NCBI RefSeq assembly: GCF_035984415.1
Contig: NZ_CP130720.1
Location: 4,402,001 to 4,466,000, forward strand
Origin: Streptomyces sp. NBC_01296
GTDB taxonomy: Bacteria > Actinomycetota > Actinomycetes > Streptomycetales > Streptomycetaceae
Direction of reading: 5' to 3'
Length of the DNA stretch: 64,000 bases
Below, piece by piece: positions 33,675 to 43,424 of this stretch. Position numbers and translations under genes: made by a program. Position 1 is the stretch's first letter, and each line of letters begins with the position of its first letter. The notes below the pieces were generated by a model. That model saw nothing but the letters and a program-made list of their open reading frames with translations, made no database searches and had not been told where the DNA came from.

Positions 33675-35363
33675 ATGAGCCAGGACGGCACTCAGGGCCA
33701 GTACGCGGGCGGCTCTCTGGCCGGTGGCCGTTACCAGCTAAGGGACTTGCTGGGTGCGGGCGGCATGGCGTCCGTGTACTTGGCGTACGACACGGCGCTC
33801 GACCGGCAGGTCGCCATCAAGACCCTGCACAGCGATCTCGGCCGTGAGCAGTCGTTCCGCGAGCGCTTCCGCCGTGAGGCACAGGCTGTTGCGAAACTGT
33901 CGCACACGAACATCGTCTCGGTCTTCGATACGGGCGAAGGCGAAGTGACGTTCAGCGGCCCCGGCGCGGGCGACGCCGCGGTGATGCCGTACATCGTCAT
34001 GGAGTACGTCGAGGGACAGCCGCTCGGCTCCATGCTCGACGCGGACGTCCGCCAGTACGGGGCGATGCCCGCGGACAAGGCGCTGAAGGTGACGGCCGAC
34101 GTGCTGGCCGCGCTGGAGGTCAGCCACGAGATGGGCCTGGTCCACCGCGACATCAAGCCCGGCAACGTGATGATGACCAAGCGCGGCCTGGTCAAGGTGA
34201 TGGACTTCGGCATCGCCCGCGCCATGCAGTCGGGGGTCACCTCGATGACGCAGACCGGCATGGTCGTCGGCACCCCCCAGTACCTCTCGCCCGAGCAGGC
34301 GCTGGGGCGCGGGGTCGACGCCCGGTCCGACCTGTACTCGGTCGGCATCATGCTCTTCCAGCTGCTGACCGGCCGGATCCCGTTCGACGCGGACTCGCCG
34401 CTGGCCATCGCGTACGCGCACGTGCAGGAGGAGCCGGTCGCCCCGTCCTCCATCAACCGCTCCGTCACCCCGGCGATGGACGCGCTGGTGGCGCGGGCCC
34501 TGAAGAAGAACCCGAACGAGCGCTTCCCCACGGCCGCCGCCATGCGCGACGAGGTCGCGCGCGTGATGTCGGCCGGCCAGACCGGTGCCCCGGTCATCGT
34601 CCCGGGCTCGCACCCCGGCGCCAGCGGGGCGGGCGTGGGCTCGGCCGTTTTCCCGCCGGTGGACTCCGGGTTCCAGGCGCCGCCGGCCCAGTCGGTGCAG
34701 CAGCCGTACGCGCCGACCCCGCCGCCGTCCCCGTACGCACCGCAGACCCCGCCGCCGGTGGCGCAGCCGCACGGGCAGGGCGGGTACGCCTACCCGCCCC
34801 AGCAGCAGCCGGTCCCGCACCAGCAGCAGTACGCGCCGCAGACCCCGCCGCCGTTCACCATCTCGCCGACGACCACCGCGGCCCCGGCCGGCGGCGGCTC
34901 CGGGAGCGGCGACAAGCGGAACATGCCCGTGATCATCGGCGCCATCGCGGTGGCGCTGCTGGCCGTCGGCGGTCTGATCGCGGCGATCTCGATGAACGGC
35001 GACGGGGACAAGGACAAGGCCGACGGCAATTCCGCGTCGCCCGGGGCCTCCACGTCCGCCTCGGCCAAGTCCGGCTTCAAGGGGCCGGACGTCTCGCGCA
35101 CGATCGAGTCGTCCAAGTGCAAGGATCCGAGCAAGCACTACAGCGACGCCACGAAGTACACGGCGCCGGACCTGCGCTACAAGAACCTGCTCTCGGTCAA
35201 GGAGTGCATCCAGGCCTCCGGCGGCAAGTACAAGATCGTCGAGAAGGACGAGGCCGTGTACGGGAAGGACACCGTGCTCGACCAGAACCCGCGGCCCGGC
35301 GACAAGATCGACAAGGAAGGCACGGAGTACACGCTGACCGTGTCGACCGGCATTCCGGAGTAG
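33675..35363 (+). CDS. Membrane Ser/Thr protein kinase with one PASTA-like domain
   Basis: 562 residues. Kinase domain about 15-275 with LGAGGMASVYLAYD, VAIKTL, HRDIKPGNV, DFG and GTPQYLSPEQ. A long Pro/Gln-rich linker leads to one transmembrane helix (PVIIGAIAVALLAVGGLIAAI) and a C-terminal PASTA-like domain (KYKIVEKDEAVYGKDTVLDQNPRPGDKIDKEGTEYTLTVSTG), a module that binds peptidoglycan fragments or beta-lactams in other kinases. Divergent from the Ser/Pro-tail kinase over about 230 bp. Confidence 0.92.
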   Translation: MSQDGTQGQYAGGSLAGGRYQLRDLLGAGGMASVYLAYDTALDRQVAIKTLHSDLGREQSFRERFRREAQAVAKLSHTNIVSVFDTGEGEVTFSGPGAGDAAVMPYIVMEYVEGQPLGSMLDADVRQYGAMPADKALKVTADVLAALEVSHEMGLVHRDIKPGNVMMTKRGLVKVMDFGIARAMQSGVTSMTQTGMVVGTPQYLSPEQALGRGVDARSDLYSVGIMLFQLLTGRIPFDADSPLAIAYAHVQEEPVAPSSINRSVTPAMDALVARALKKNPNERFPTAAAMRDEVARVMSAGQTGAPVIVPGSHPGASGAGVGSAVFPPVDSGFQAPPAQSVQQPYAPTPPPSPYAPQTPPPVAQPHGQGGYAYPPQQQPVPHQQQYAPQTPPPFTISPTTTAAPAGGGSGSGDKRNMPVIIGAIAVALLAVGGLIAAISMNGDGDKDKADGNSASPGASTSASAKSGFKGPDVSRTIESSKCKDPSKHYSDATKYTAPDLRYKNLLSVKECIQASGGKYKIVEKDEAVYGKDTVLDQNPRPGDKIDKEGTEYTLTVSTGIPE

Positions 35364-35413
35364 TCGGGACAGCCGGGGCATCCTGGGCAACCAGGAGCAA
35401 CCGGACGACATCC

Positions 35414-35460
35414 CGGGCATCCCGGCGACCCCGCCGGGGCGCCCGGGATGCCCGTTTTGT
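35414..35460 (+). terminator. Intrinsic terminator
   Basis: 12-bp stem (CGGGCATCCCGG and complement) followed by TTTTGT, 50 bases after the kinase stop. Confidence 0.8.
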
Positions 35461-35516
35461 CCCCCCGTGGCAACCTGAGCACGACATCTCGGTGCTCGGG
35501 ACGGGAGGGGCTCCCC

Positions 35517-36125
35517 GTGACTCAACGCCTCCGCGCACAGCGCTGGCTGGCCGGGGCCGCAGTGGCCGCCGCCGCGCTGTCCCCCGCCGCCTCCACCGCG
35601 TCCGCCTCGTCCCCCGCCGCCTCGTCCCCCGCCGGCCTCGCCGCGGCCGCACGCCCGCTCGCGCCGGCCGCCGCGGACTCCTCCGCCCGAGCTCCCCGCA
35701 AGGCCCCGAAGACCGATCCGGACGACACCGCCGACACCGGCGACACCGCGGGCACCGACCCGGTGGCCGACGTACCCCACGAGGCGTACGAGGAGCTCGC
35801 CGGCAGCGCCGCCGGGGTCGGGCGGGAACGGCCCGGGCGGCCGGCGGCCGAGCCCGCGAACCCGGACACCGTGCTGGCGGCCCGCCCCCTCCCGGTGCGC
35901 CCGCACCACCGGCCGGCCGCCCCGAAGGCGGTACCGCCGGTCCTGCCGGCCCTGCCGGCGCTGCCGGTCCCGCCGAGCCCGCCGCCCGCGGTCACCGCAC
36001 TGGGCACCGGGCCGAACGAGCGCGCCGCCGATCTGGCCGCGCACATACTGCCGCTCGGCACCGGATTCGCCCTGATGGGACTGGGTCTGGGCTACCTCGG
36101 GATGCGCCTGCGCAAGGGCATCTGA
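35517..36125 (+). CDS. Secreted, membrane-anchored Pro/Ala-rich protein
   Basis: 202 residues. The N-terminus (TQRLRAQRWLAGAAVAAAALSPAAS) is a signal peptide, the middle is a low-complexity Ala/Pro stretch with DPDDTADTGDTAGTDP, and the C-terminus has a hydrophobic helix (ILPLGTGFALMGLGLGYLGMRL) ending in basic residues, resembling a cell-wall or membrane anchor without an LPXTG sorting signal. GTG start with GGGAGGGG upstream. Function unknown. Confidence 0.72.
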   Translation: MTQRLRAQRWLAGAAVAAAALSPAASTASASSPAASSPAGLAAAARPLAPAAADSSARAPRKAPKTDPDDTADTGDTAGTDPVADVPHEAYEELAGSAAGVGRERPGRPAAEPANPDTVLAARPLPVRPHHRPAAPKAVPPVLPALPALPVPPSPPPAVTALGTGPNERAADLAAHILPLGTGFALMGLGLGYLGMRLRKGI

Positions 36126-36198
36126 CCCCGCCCTGTGTGGGACGCGAGGCTCCCTCTCCCCCTTCCGGCCTACTCCTCAGGACGGTTGCGACCGTGGG

Positions 36199-36224
36199 CA
36201 TACTCGGTATACATACTGAGTATG
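36199..36224. promoter_or_regulatory. PadR operator overlapping its own start codon
   Basis: CATACTCGGTATACATACTGAGTATG is a 26-bp palindrome with 22 symmetric positions. Its last three bases are the padR ATG. Binding would repress the padR-ABC-permease operon by autoregulation. Confidence 0.75.
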
Positions 36225-36872
36225 TCGATCCGCCACGGCCTTCTCGCCCTGCTGGAAAGGGGTCCTCGGTACGGCTCTCAGCTGCGTACCGAGTTCGAAT
36301 CCCGCACCGGCTCCACCTGGCCGCTCAACGTCGGGCAGGTGTACACCACCCTCGCCCGGCTGGAACGCGACGGCCTCGTCGCACCCGGCGGCGAGGACTC
36401 CGCCGGGCACACGCTCTACGCCATCACCGACTCCGGACGCGCCGAACTGCACCAGTGGTACGAGCGCCCCGTCGACCGCACCAACCCGCCCCGCGACGAG
36501 CTGTCCATCAAGCTCGCCATGGCCGTGGGCGCCCCCGGCGTGGACATCCGCGCCGTCATCCAGGCCCAGCGGCACGCCACGATCAAGGCGATGCAGGACT
36601 ACACCCGGCTCAAGGCGCAGGCGCTCGCCGCGATCGACAGCGGGAAGTCCCGCGAACGCGACGACGTGGCCTGGCTGCTGGTCCTGGAACAGCTGATCTT
36701 CCAGACCGAGGCCGAGGCCCGGTGGCTCGACCACTCGGAATCACGGCTCGTACGGCTCTCCCTGCCGGCCGACCGGAGAGCCGAGCCCGAACCACCCCAG
36801 GCCACAGACACCGACGCCCCCGCGGCCGCCGCCGCACCGAAGCCCCGCGCCTTCCGCACGCCCCGCGGCTGA
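36222..36872 (+). CDS. PadR-family regulator of an ABC operon
   Basis: 216 residues. The N-terminal winged helix of PadR type is SIRHGLLALLERGPRYGSQLRTEFESRTG...NVGQVYTTLARLERDGLV; the C-terminal part is the helical vir-C-like dimer domain. The last 40 residues are Pro/Ala-rich. The ATG lies inside the palindromic operator, so the mRNA has little or no leader. Gene order padR-ATPase-permease is a standard efflux or stress transporter arrangement, in which PadR is released by the transported drug or envelope signal. Confidence 0.9.
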   Translation: MSIRHGLLALLERGPRYGSQLRTEFESRTGSTWPLNVGQVYTTLARLERDGLVAPGGEDSAGHTLYAITDSGRAELHQWYERPVDRTNPPRDELSIKLAMAVGAPGVDIRAVIQAQRHATIKAMQDYTRLKAQALAAIDSGKSRERDDVAWLLVLEQLIFQTEAEARWLDHSESRLVRLSLPADRRAEPEPPQATDTDAPAAAAAPKPRAFRTPRG

Positions 36873-36900
36873 GGCCACCACCGTCCCAGGGGGGACCTCC

Positions 36901-37673
<773 letters not shown>

Positions 37674-37677
<4 letters not shown>

Positions 37678-40496
37678 ACTCCTCGTACCACGCATGGATC
37701 GCGGCCATCCGGATCGCCCGCCGCGACGCCTGGCGGGCCAAGGGCCGCAGCGCCCTCGTCCTCGCGATGATCGCCCTGCCGATCGTCGGCGTGAGCGCCG
37801 CCGATCTCACCACGCGCAGCGCTCAGCTCTCCCCCGAGCAGGCCGTCACCCGTGCGATCGGCGCGGCCGACGCCCGGCTGAAGGACTCGGAGCTGAGCGG
37901 GCCCGTCTACCAGGACGTCGAGGGCAGGAACTCCATGCCCGTCGGCGGCTACGACAAGTACAACCCCCGGTCGGAGAGGGATCAGAACCTCCTGCCCTCC
38001 GCGATCCCGCCGGGTGCCCAGTCCCTGAAGGACAGCACGGCGCACACCAAGATCCGCACCCGGTACGGCCTGCTGGAGACCGACCTGCGGGAGATCGACA
38101 CGGCCAGTCCGCTGGTCAAGGGCATGATCGAACTGCAGCGGGGGCAGTTGCCGCGGGAGCCGGGCGAGGTCATCGCCACGACCGCCTTCCTGAAGGAGTC
38201 CGGGTTCTTCGTGGGCTCCGAGTTCCGCGCGCGCGGCTCGGACGCCTGGTACCGGATCGTGGGCGCGTACGAGCTGCCGTCCGAGCTCAACAAGACCGAG
38301 ATCCTCGCCCCGCCCGGCACCCTGCTGGCCCCGCTCGACAAGGCCTTCCAGGCCGCGGGGGTCCCCGGCGTGGTCGCCACCGACACCTACCTGGTCAAGG
38401 TCGGCGGCGATGGTTTCACGTGGAACATGGTCAAGGCGCTCAACACGAAGAGCGTGCAGGTCGTCTCCCGCGCCGTGCAGCTCGACCCGCCGGCCGAGTC
38501 CGACGTGCCGTACATCGTCCAGCAGAAGGAACTGGGCTACTACAACCGGGCCAACGGGCTCCCGACCACCGAACTGGCCGTCCTGGCCACGGTCGTCGGC
38601 CTCGCGATGCTGGAGATCTGCCTGCTGGCCGGCCCCGCCTTCGCGGTCGGCGCCCGGCGCTCGCGCCGCCAGCTCGGCCTGGTCGGCGCCAACGGCGGCG
38701 ACCGGCGCCACATCCGGGCCATCGTGCTCTCCGGCGGCCTCGTCATCGGCGCCGCGGCCGCCGTCACCGGCACGGTCATCGGCGTCGCCCTCACCCTGGG
38801 GCTGCGGTCGACGCTGGAGGAGTATCTCGGCGCGCGCTTCGGCGGGTTCACGTTCCGCCCGCTGGAAATCCTCGGCATCGCCCTGCTCGCCGTCGTGACC
38901 GGCCTGCTGGCCGCGATCGCCCCCGCCGTCACCGCCTCCCGGCAGACCGTGCTGGCCTCGCTGACCGGCCGTCGTGGGGTCCGCCGGGCCAACCGGGTCC
39001 TGCCCGTCCTCGGCCTCGTCGCCCTCGCCGCCGGCGCCGCGATCGCCCTCTACGGCACGGCCTCCCGGATGGGCTCCACCGTCGTCGCGGGCGGCAGCGC
39101 CATCGCCGAGCTGGGCATCGTCGCCCTCACCCCGGTGCTGGTCGGCCTGTTCGGGCGGCTCGGGCGCTGGCTGCCGCTGTCGCCACGGCTCGCCCTGCGC
39201 GACGCCGTACGCAACCGGGGCCGTACGGCACCCGCCGTGGCCGCCGTCCTGGCCGCCGTCGCCGGCACCGTCGCGGTGGCCACCTACCAGCACAGCATGG
39301 ACCTCCAGGCCCGCCACGAGTACGTCGCCGAACTCCCGGACGGCGCGGGAATGGTGGCCATCCACGAGCTCGGCCGCAGCAAGGACATGGGCGCCGTCCG
39401 CGAGGCCCTGGCCCAGGAACTCCCCCTGGCCGTACGGGCGGACGTGGACCACATCTCGTACGGCAAGCCCGGCTGTGAGCGGTTCACCGGCCCCGAGGGC
39501 TGCGGCCGGGCCGAGATCATGCGGCCCAAGGAGCAGCGCTGCCCGCTCTACGAGGCCAAGGACGGGATCGACTCGTTCACCCGCGCTCAGCAGAAGGAGC
39601 TGCGCAAGGACCCGCGGTGCACGTACAACCGCCACTCCGCGCAGTTCGACGTGGTCGTCGCCGACGAGAAGCTGATGGCGGCGCTCGCGGTCACCGATCC
39701 CGGCGCGGTGTCCGCCCTGAAGGAGGGCAAGGGCGTCTCCTTCGACAAGCGCAACGTCAAGGACGGCAAGGTCACCGTCCGGCTGATCGACAACAAGGAC
39801 GACGACTACCAGCCGGGGGTCGACCCGAAGGGACAGGACAAGGTCTTCGCCGTCCACCAGACCCCCGACACCGCCGAGGGGTACGGCCTGGAGCTCGTCC
39901 TGCCGCCCGCCGCGGCCAAGAGCGCCGGGCTGACCACCCTGCCGTACGCGTCGTACTTCACCCTGGACTCCGCGGCCACCAGCCGGCAGAAGCAGCGGGT
40001 GGCGGGGCGGATCGACCAGATCGGCGTGGAGGCCCCCGTCACCATCGAGGCCGGCTACCAGACCGAGGCCGACATCACGATGCTGGCCCTGACCATCTTC
40101 GCGGGCCTGGTCACCATCGGCGCCGCCGGCATCGCCACCGGTCTCGCGCAGGCCGATGCCGAGGCCGATCTGAAGACCCTGGCGGCAGTCGGCGCACCGC
40201 CGCGGGTGCGGCGGACGCTCAGCGGCTTCCAGTGCGGGGTCGTGGCCCTGATGGGCGTGGTCCTGGGCTCGGCGGCGGGCATCCTGCCGGCGGTCGGCCT
40301 GCGGCTCGTCCAGCGGCGGGAGACGGAACACCTCATGGAGATGGCCGGCGACGCGAAGGACGTGCTGTACGTGCCGATCGCGGTGCCGTGGGAGACCCTC
40401 GGCGGGCTGCTCGTCGCGGTCCCGCTGGGCGCGGCCCTGCTGGCGGCCCTGGTCACCAAGTCCAGCGGCGCCATGGCCCGGCGCGAGGCGGGCTGA
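37674..40496 (+). CDS. FtsX-type ABC transporter permease
   Basis: 940 residues with an N-terminal transmembrane helix, a large outer domain, then a central block of three helices, further helices and a second FtsX block at the C-terminus (MLALTIFAGLVTIGAAGIATGLA onward). This is the duplicated FtsX arrangement of Gram-positive peptide, antibiotic-sensing or mechanotransmission transporters, often BceB- or MacB-like. Substrate unknown. A 14-bp parS-like sequence lies inside the gene. Confidence 0.88.
38413..38426. promoter_or_regulatory. parS-like site with one mismatch
   Basis: GTTTCACGTGGAAC differs from the actinomycete/Bacillus parS core GTTTCACGTGAAAC at one base. Second candidate ParB site, 5.0 kb from the perfect one, in coding DNA. 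Confidence 0.65.
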
Positions 40497-40589
40497 CGGT
40501 CACTGTGCGTTCACGCCCCCGTACAGGGTGGATCACGCCCGTACGGGGGCACACCGTGTGAGTACGAAGGTGTGCGAGAGAATGGCGGC

Positions 40590-41123
40590 ATGGAGATGCC
40601 GAGGAGTGAACGGTCGCAGGACAGCCCCCCGCACGGCCTGATCGTGGGACAGGACGGGATGCCGGTCGGCGGCGCCGATGACGAGTCGCGCGAGGTCCCG
40701 GTGACGGAGATGGTCGAACAGCCCGCCAAGGTCATGCGGATCGGCAGCATGATCAAGCAACTTCTGGAAGAGGTCCGCGCCGCACCTCTGGACGAGGCCA
40801 GCCGGGTCCGTCTCAAGGACATCCATGCAGCGTCCGTGAAGGAGCTGGAGGACGGCCTGGCTCCCGAACTGGTCGAGGAACTGGAGCGCCTGTCGCTCCC
40901 GTTCACGGAGGAAGCGATCCCCTCCGAGGCGGAACTGCGCATTGCACAGGCCCAGTTGGTGGGCTGGCTGGAAGGCCTGTTCCACGGCATCCAAACGGCC
41001 CTGTTCGCGCAGCAGATGGCGGCGCGGGCCCAGCTGGAACAGATGCGACGCGCCCTCCCCCCGGGCGCCCCGACGGAGGAGGAAGACGCCCACGGCGCCA
41101 TCCGCTCGGGCCCGTACCTGTAA
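40590..41123 (+). CDS. bpa: Bacterial proteasome activator family protein
   Basis: 177 residues of the DUF2587/Bpa (PafE) family, an ATP-independent dodecameric ring that opens the actinobacterial 20S proteasome. Recognised from QPAKVMRIGSMIKQLLEEVRAAPLDEASR, ELEDGLAPELVEELERLSLPF and GWLEGLFHGIQTALFAQQM. The C-terminus ends SGPYL, close to the GQYL-type tail that docks into the proteasome alpha ring. A GTG 18 bases upstream or an ATG six bases downstream are alternative starts. Single gene with a terminator behind it. Confidence 0.92.
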   Translation: MEMPRSERSQDSPPHGLIVGQDGMPVGGADDESREVPVTEMVEQPAKVMRIGSMIKQLLEEVRAAPLDEASRVRLKDIHAASVKELEDGLAPELVEELERLSLPFTEEAIPSEAELRIAQAQLVGWLEGLFHGIQTALFAQQMAARAQLEQMRRALPPGAPTEEEDAHGAIRSGPYL

Positions 41124-41134
41124 GCGAAGGCGGC

Positions 41135-41156
41135 GGCGGGGCTTGCGGGCCCCGCC
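41135..41156 (+). terminator. Intrinsic terminator of bpa
   Basis: 8-bp stem GGCGGGGC/GCCCCGCC with a six-base loop, then a T-rich ACTTTCGTTT. Confidence 0.75.
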
Positions 41157-41241
41157 ACTTTCGTTTCCGGCCCCGCCGCACCATCCGGCCCGGCTAAATG
41201 CGGCTCCCCACCGGGGACATGGCCCGCGCATACTCATGGGT

Positions 41242-42111
41242 ATGACCTACGACGCGATCGTCCTGGCCGGCGGCGCCGCAAGACGACTCGGCGGCGCGGA
41301 CAAACCCGCCCTCCACGTAGGCGGCCGCGCCCTGATCGACCGCGTCCTGGACGCCTGCACGGACGCCGCCACCACCGTCGTCGTCGGCGGCCGCCGGCCC
41401 ACCTCCCGCCCGGTCCGCTGGACCCGGGAGGACCCGCCCGGCGCCGGCCCCGTCGCCGCCCTGGACGCCGGTCTGCGCCAGACCACCGCCGAGCTGGTCC
41501 TCGTGCTCTCCGCCGACCTCCCGTTCCTCGACCGGGCCACGGTCCGCGCCCTCCTCCGCGCCCCCGCCCCCGGAGGCGACGGCGCCCTCCTGCGCGACCC
41601 CACCGGCCGCGACCAGCCGCTCGTCGCGGCCTACCGCGCCGAACCCCTGCGCCGCGAGCTCGCCCTCCTGGCGACCGAGCACGGCAGCCTCGCCGGGCTC
41701 CCCCTGCGCGCCCTCACCGCCGAGCTGGATCTGGCCAAGGTGACGGACACTGCGCCACTCGCCTCCTTCGACTGCGACACCTGGGACGATCTCGCAGCCG
41801 CCCGCGCCAGGATCAGGGAGCATGGAAGCGTGCTGGACCAATGGATCACCGCCGTCAAGACCGAGCTGGGCATCGACCTCGCCGTCGACACCAAGACCCT
41901 GCTCGACCTCGCCCGCGACGCCGCGCACGGTGTCGCCCGGCCCGCCGCCCCCCTGACCACCTTCCTGGTCGGCTACGCGGCCGCCCAGGCCGAAGCCACC
42001 GGCACCGACCCCGCCACCGCCGTCGCCGAGGCCTCCCGCAAGGCAGCCGACCTGGCCCTGCGCTGGGCGGCCGAAGCCGAGGCCGAGGCCGAACAGAACG
42101 GCTCAGGATGA
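41242..42111 (+). CDS. mobA: MobA-type molybdenum cofactor nucleotidyltransferase with DUF6457 domain
   Basis: 289 residues. The N-terminal nucleotidyltransferase has LAGGAARRLGGADKPAL, the MobA signature for GTP and the pterin, and would attach GMP to molybdopterin. The C-terminal 80 residues (LDQWITAVKTELGIDLAVDTKTLLDLARDAAHGVARPAAPLTTFLVGY) form a separate DUF6457 helical domain. CATACT 41229-41234 is a -10-like box, so the message may be leaderless from ATG 41242; ATG 41236 is an alternative. The stop overlaps the moeA start (ATGA). Confidence 0.88.
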   Translation: MTYDAIVLAGGAARRLGGADKPALHVGGRALIDRVLDACTDAATTVVVGGRRPTSRPVRWTREDPPGAGPVAALDAGLRQTTAELVLVLSADLPFLDRATVRALLRAPAPGGDGALLRDPTGRDQPLVAAYRAEPLRRELALLATEHGSLAGLPLRALTAELDLAKVTDTAPLASFDCDTWDDLAAARARIREHGSVLDQWITAVKTELGIDLAVDTKTLLDLARDAAHGVARPAAPLTTFLVGYAAAQAEATGTDPATAVAEASRKAADLALRWAAEAEAEAEQNGSG

Positions 42112-43421
42112 CCCCCACCGACGCCGACCACGCCCTCCAAGCCCTCGACGAGGCCCTGGCCCTGGTCAGCCGCGATCCCCGGTCCGGCGCGGCCGGCGCC
42201 CACCGCGCCGCCGGCTGGCCGCAGGCCCGGGAGGCCGCCGTCCGCGCCGGCTCCGGCATCCGGCCCCGCACCCACCGGGTCCCGCTCGCCGACGCGCTCG
42301 GCGAGGTGCTCGCCCAGTCCCTGGAAGCCCTCACCGATCTGCCGTCCTTCGACACCTCCGCCATGGACGGCTGGGCCGTCGCCGGCCCCGGCCCCTGGAC
42401 CGTCCGCCCCGGCGGCGGCGTGCTGGCCGGCTCCGACCGCCCCGAGCCGCTGGCCGACGGCGAGGCGGTACGGATCGCGACCGGCGCCCGGATCCCCGCC
42501 GACACCACCGCCGTGATCCGCAGCGAGCACTCCCGCGAGTCCGGCACCCAGCTGCACGCCGACCGGGCCGTGCTCACCGGCCAGGACATCCGCCCGCGCG
42601 GCCAGGAGTGCCGCTCCGGCGATCTGCTGCTGCCCGCCGGATCCCTGGTCACCCCGGCCGTCCTGGGGCTCGCCGCGGCCGCCGGGTACGACGAACTCAC
42701 CACCCGGCCCCGGCCCCGCGTCGAGATCCTGGTGCTCGGCGACGAACTGCTCACCGAAGGCCGTCCGCACGACGGCCTGATCCGCGACGCCCTCAGCCCC
42801 ATGCTCGGCCCGTGGCTCACCCGGCTCGGCGCCGAGGTCATCGCCACCCGGCAGCTCGGCGATGATCCCGCCGGAGCCAAGGCCCTGCTGGAGGCCATCA
42901 CGTGCTCCGAGGCCGACCTGGTCCTCACCACCGGCGGGACCGCCTCCGGCCCCGTCGACCACGTCCGCCCCGTCCTGCACGAGGCCGGCGCCGAGCTGCT
43001 GGTCGACGGGGTCGCCGTACGCCCCGGGCACCCCATGCTGCTGGCCCGGCTCGGCGACGGGGCCTGCGGCCAAGACCCGGTCCGCCACCTGGTCGGCCTG
43101 CCCGGCAACCCGCTCGCCGCCGTATCCGGGCTGCTGACCCTCGCCGAACCGCTGCTGCGCGCCCTCGCCGGCCGCCGCCAGCGGCCCCGGTACACGGTCC
43201 CGGTGCAGGGCGACGTACCCGGCCACCCGTACGACACCCGGCTCGTGCCCGTCCTGCTGACCGACGAGCACGCCGTACCGCTGCGCTACAACGGCCCCGC
43301 GATGCTGCGCGGCGTGGCCGCCGCCGACGGGCTGGCCGTCGTACCGCCGCACGGGGCGCGCGACGGGCAGGACCTCGAGATCCTGGATCTGCCGTGGGTC
43401 TCGGGAGGATGTTTCACGTGA
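42108..43421 (+). CDS. moeA: Molybdopterin molybdenumtransferase MoeA
   Basis: 437 residues. It inserts molybdate into adenylylated molybdopterin. Visible are PSFDTSAMDGWAV in the N-terminal linker domain, IATGARIP, the GEPH domain LVLTTGGTASGPVDHVRP and GLPGNPLAAVSGLLTL. The usual GGxSxGxxD reads GGTASGPVDH. Coupled to mobA upstream and to the K+ channel gene downstream by GTGA. Its 3' end carries the parS palindrome. Confidence 0.92.
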   Translation: MTPTDADHALQALDEALALVSRDPRSGAAGAHRAAGWPQAREAAVRAGSGIRPRTHRVPLADALGEVLAQSLEALTDLPSFDTSAMDGWAVAGPGPWTVRPGGGVLAGSDRPEPLADGEAVRIATGARIPADTTAVIRSEHSRESGTQLHADRAVLTGQDIRPRGQECRSGDLLLPAGSLVTPAVLGLAAAAGYDELTTRPRPRVEILVLGDELLTEGRPHDGLIRDALSPMLGPWLTRLGAEVIATRQLGDDPAGAKALLEAITCSEADLVLTTGGTASGPVDHVRPVLHEAGAELLVDGVAVRPGHPMLLARLGDGACGQDPVRHLVGLPGNPLAAVSGLLTLAEPLLRALAGRRQRPRYTVPVQGDVPGHPYDTRLVPVLLTDEHAVPLRYNGPAMLRGVAAADGLAVVPPHGARDGQDLEILDLPWVSGGCFT

Positions 43422-43424
43422 AAC
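43411..43424. promoter_or_regulatory. parS: Perfect parS centromere site
   Basis: GTTTCACGTGAAAC, the exact 14-bp palindrome bound by ParB in Streptomyces and Bacillus. It covers the moeA stop and the GTG start of the channel gene. Implies that the window lies near the replication origin. Confidence 0.9.
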
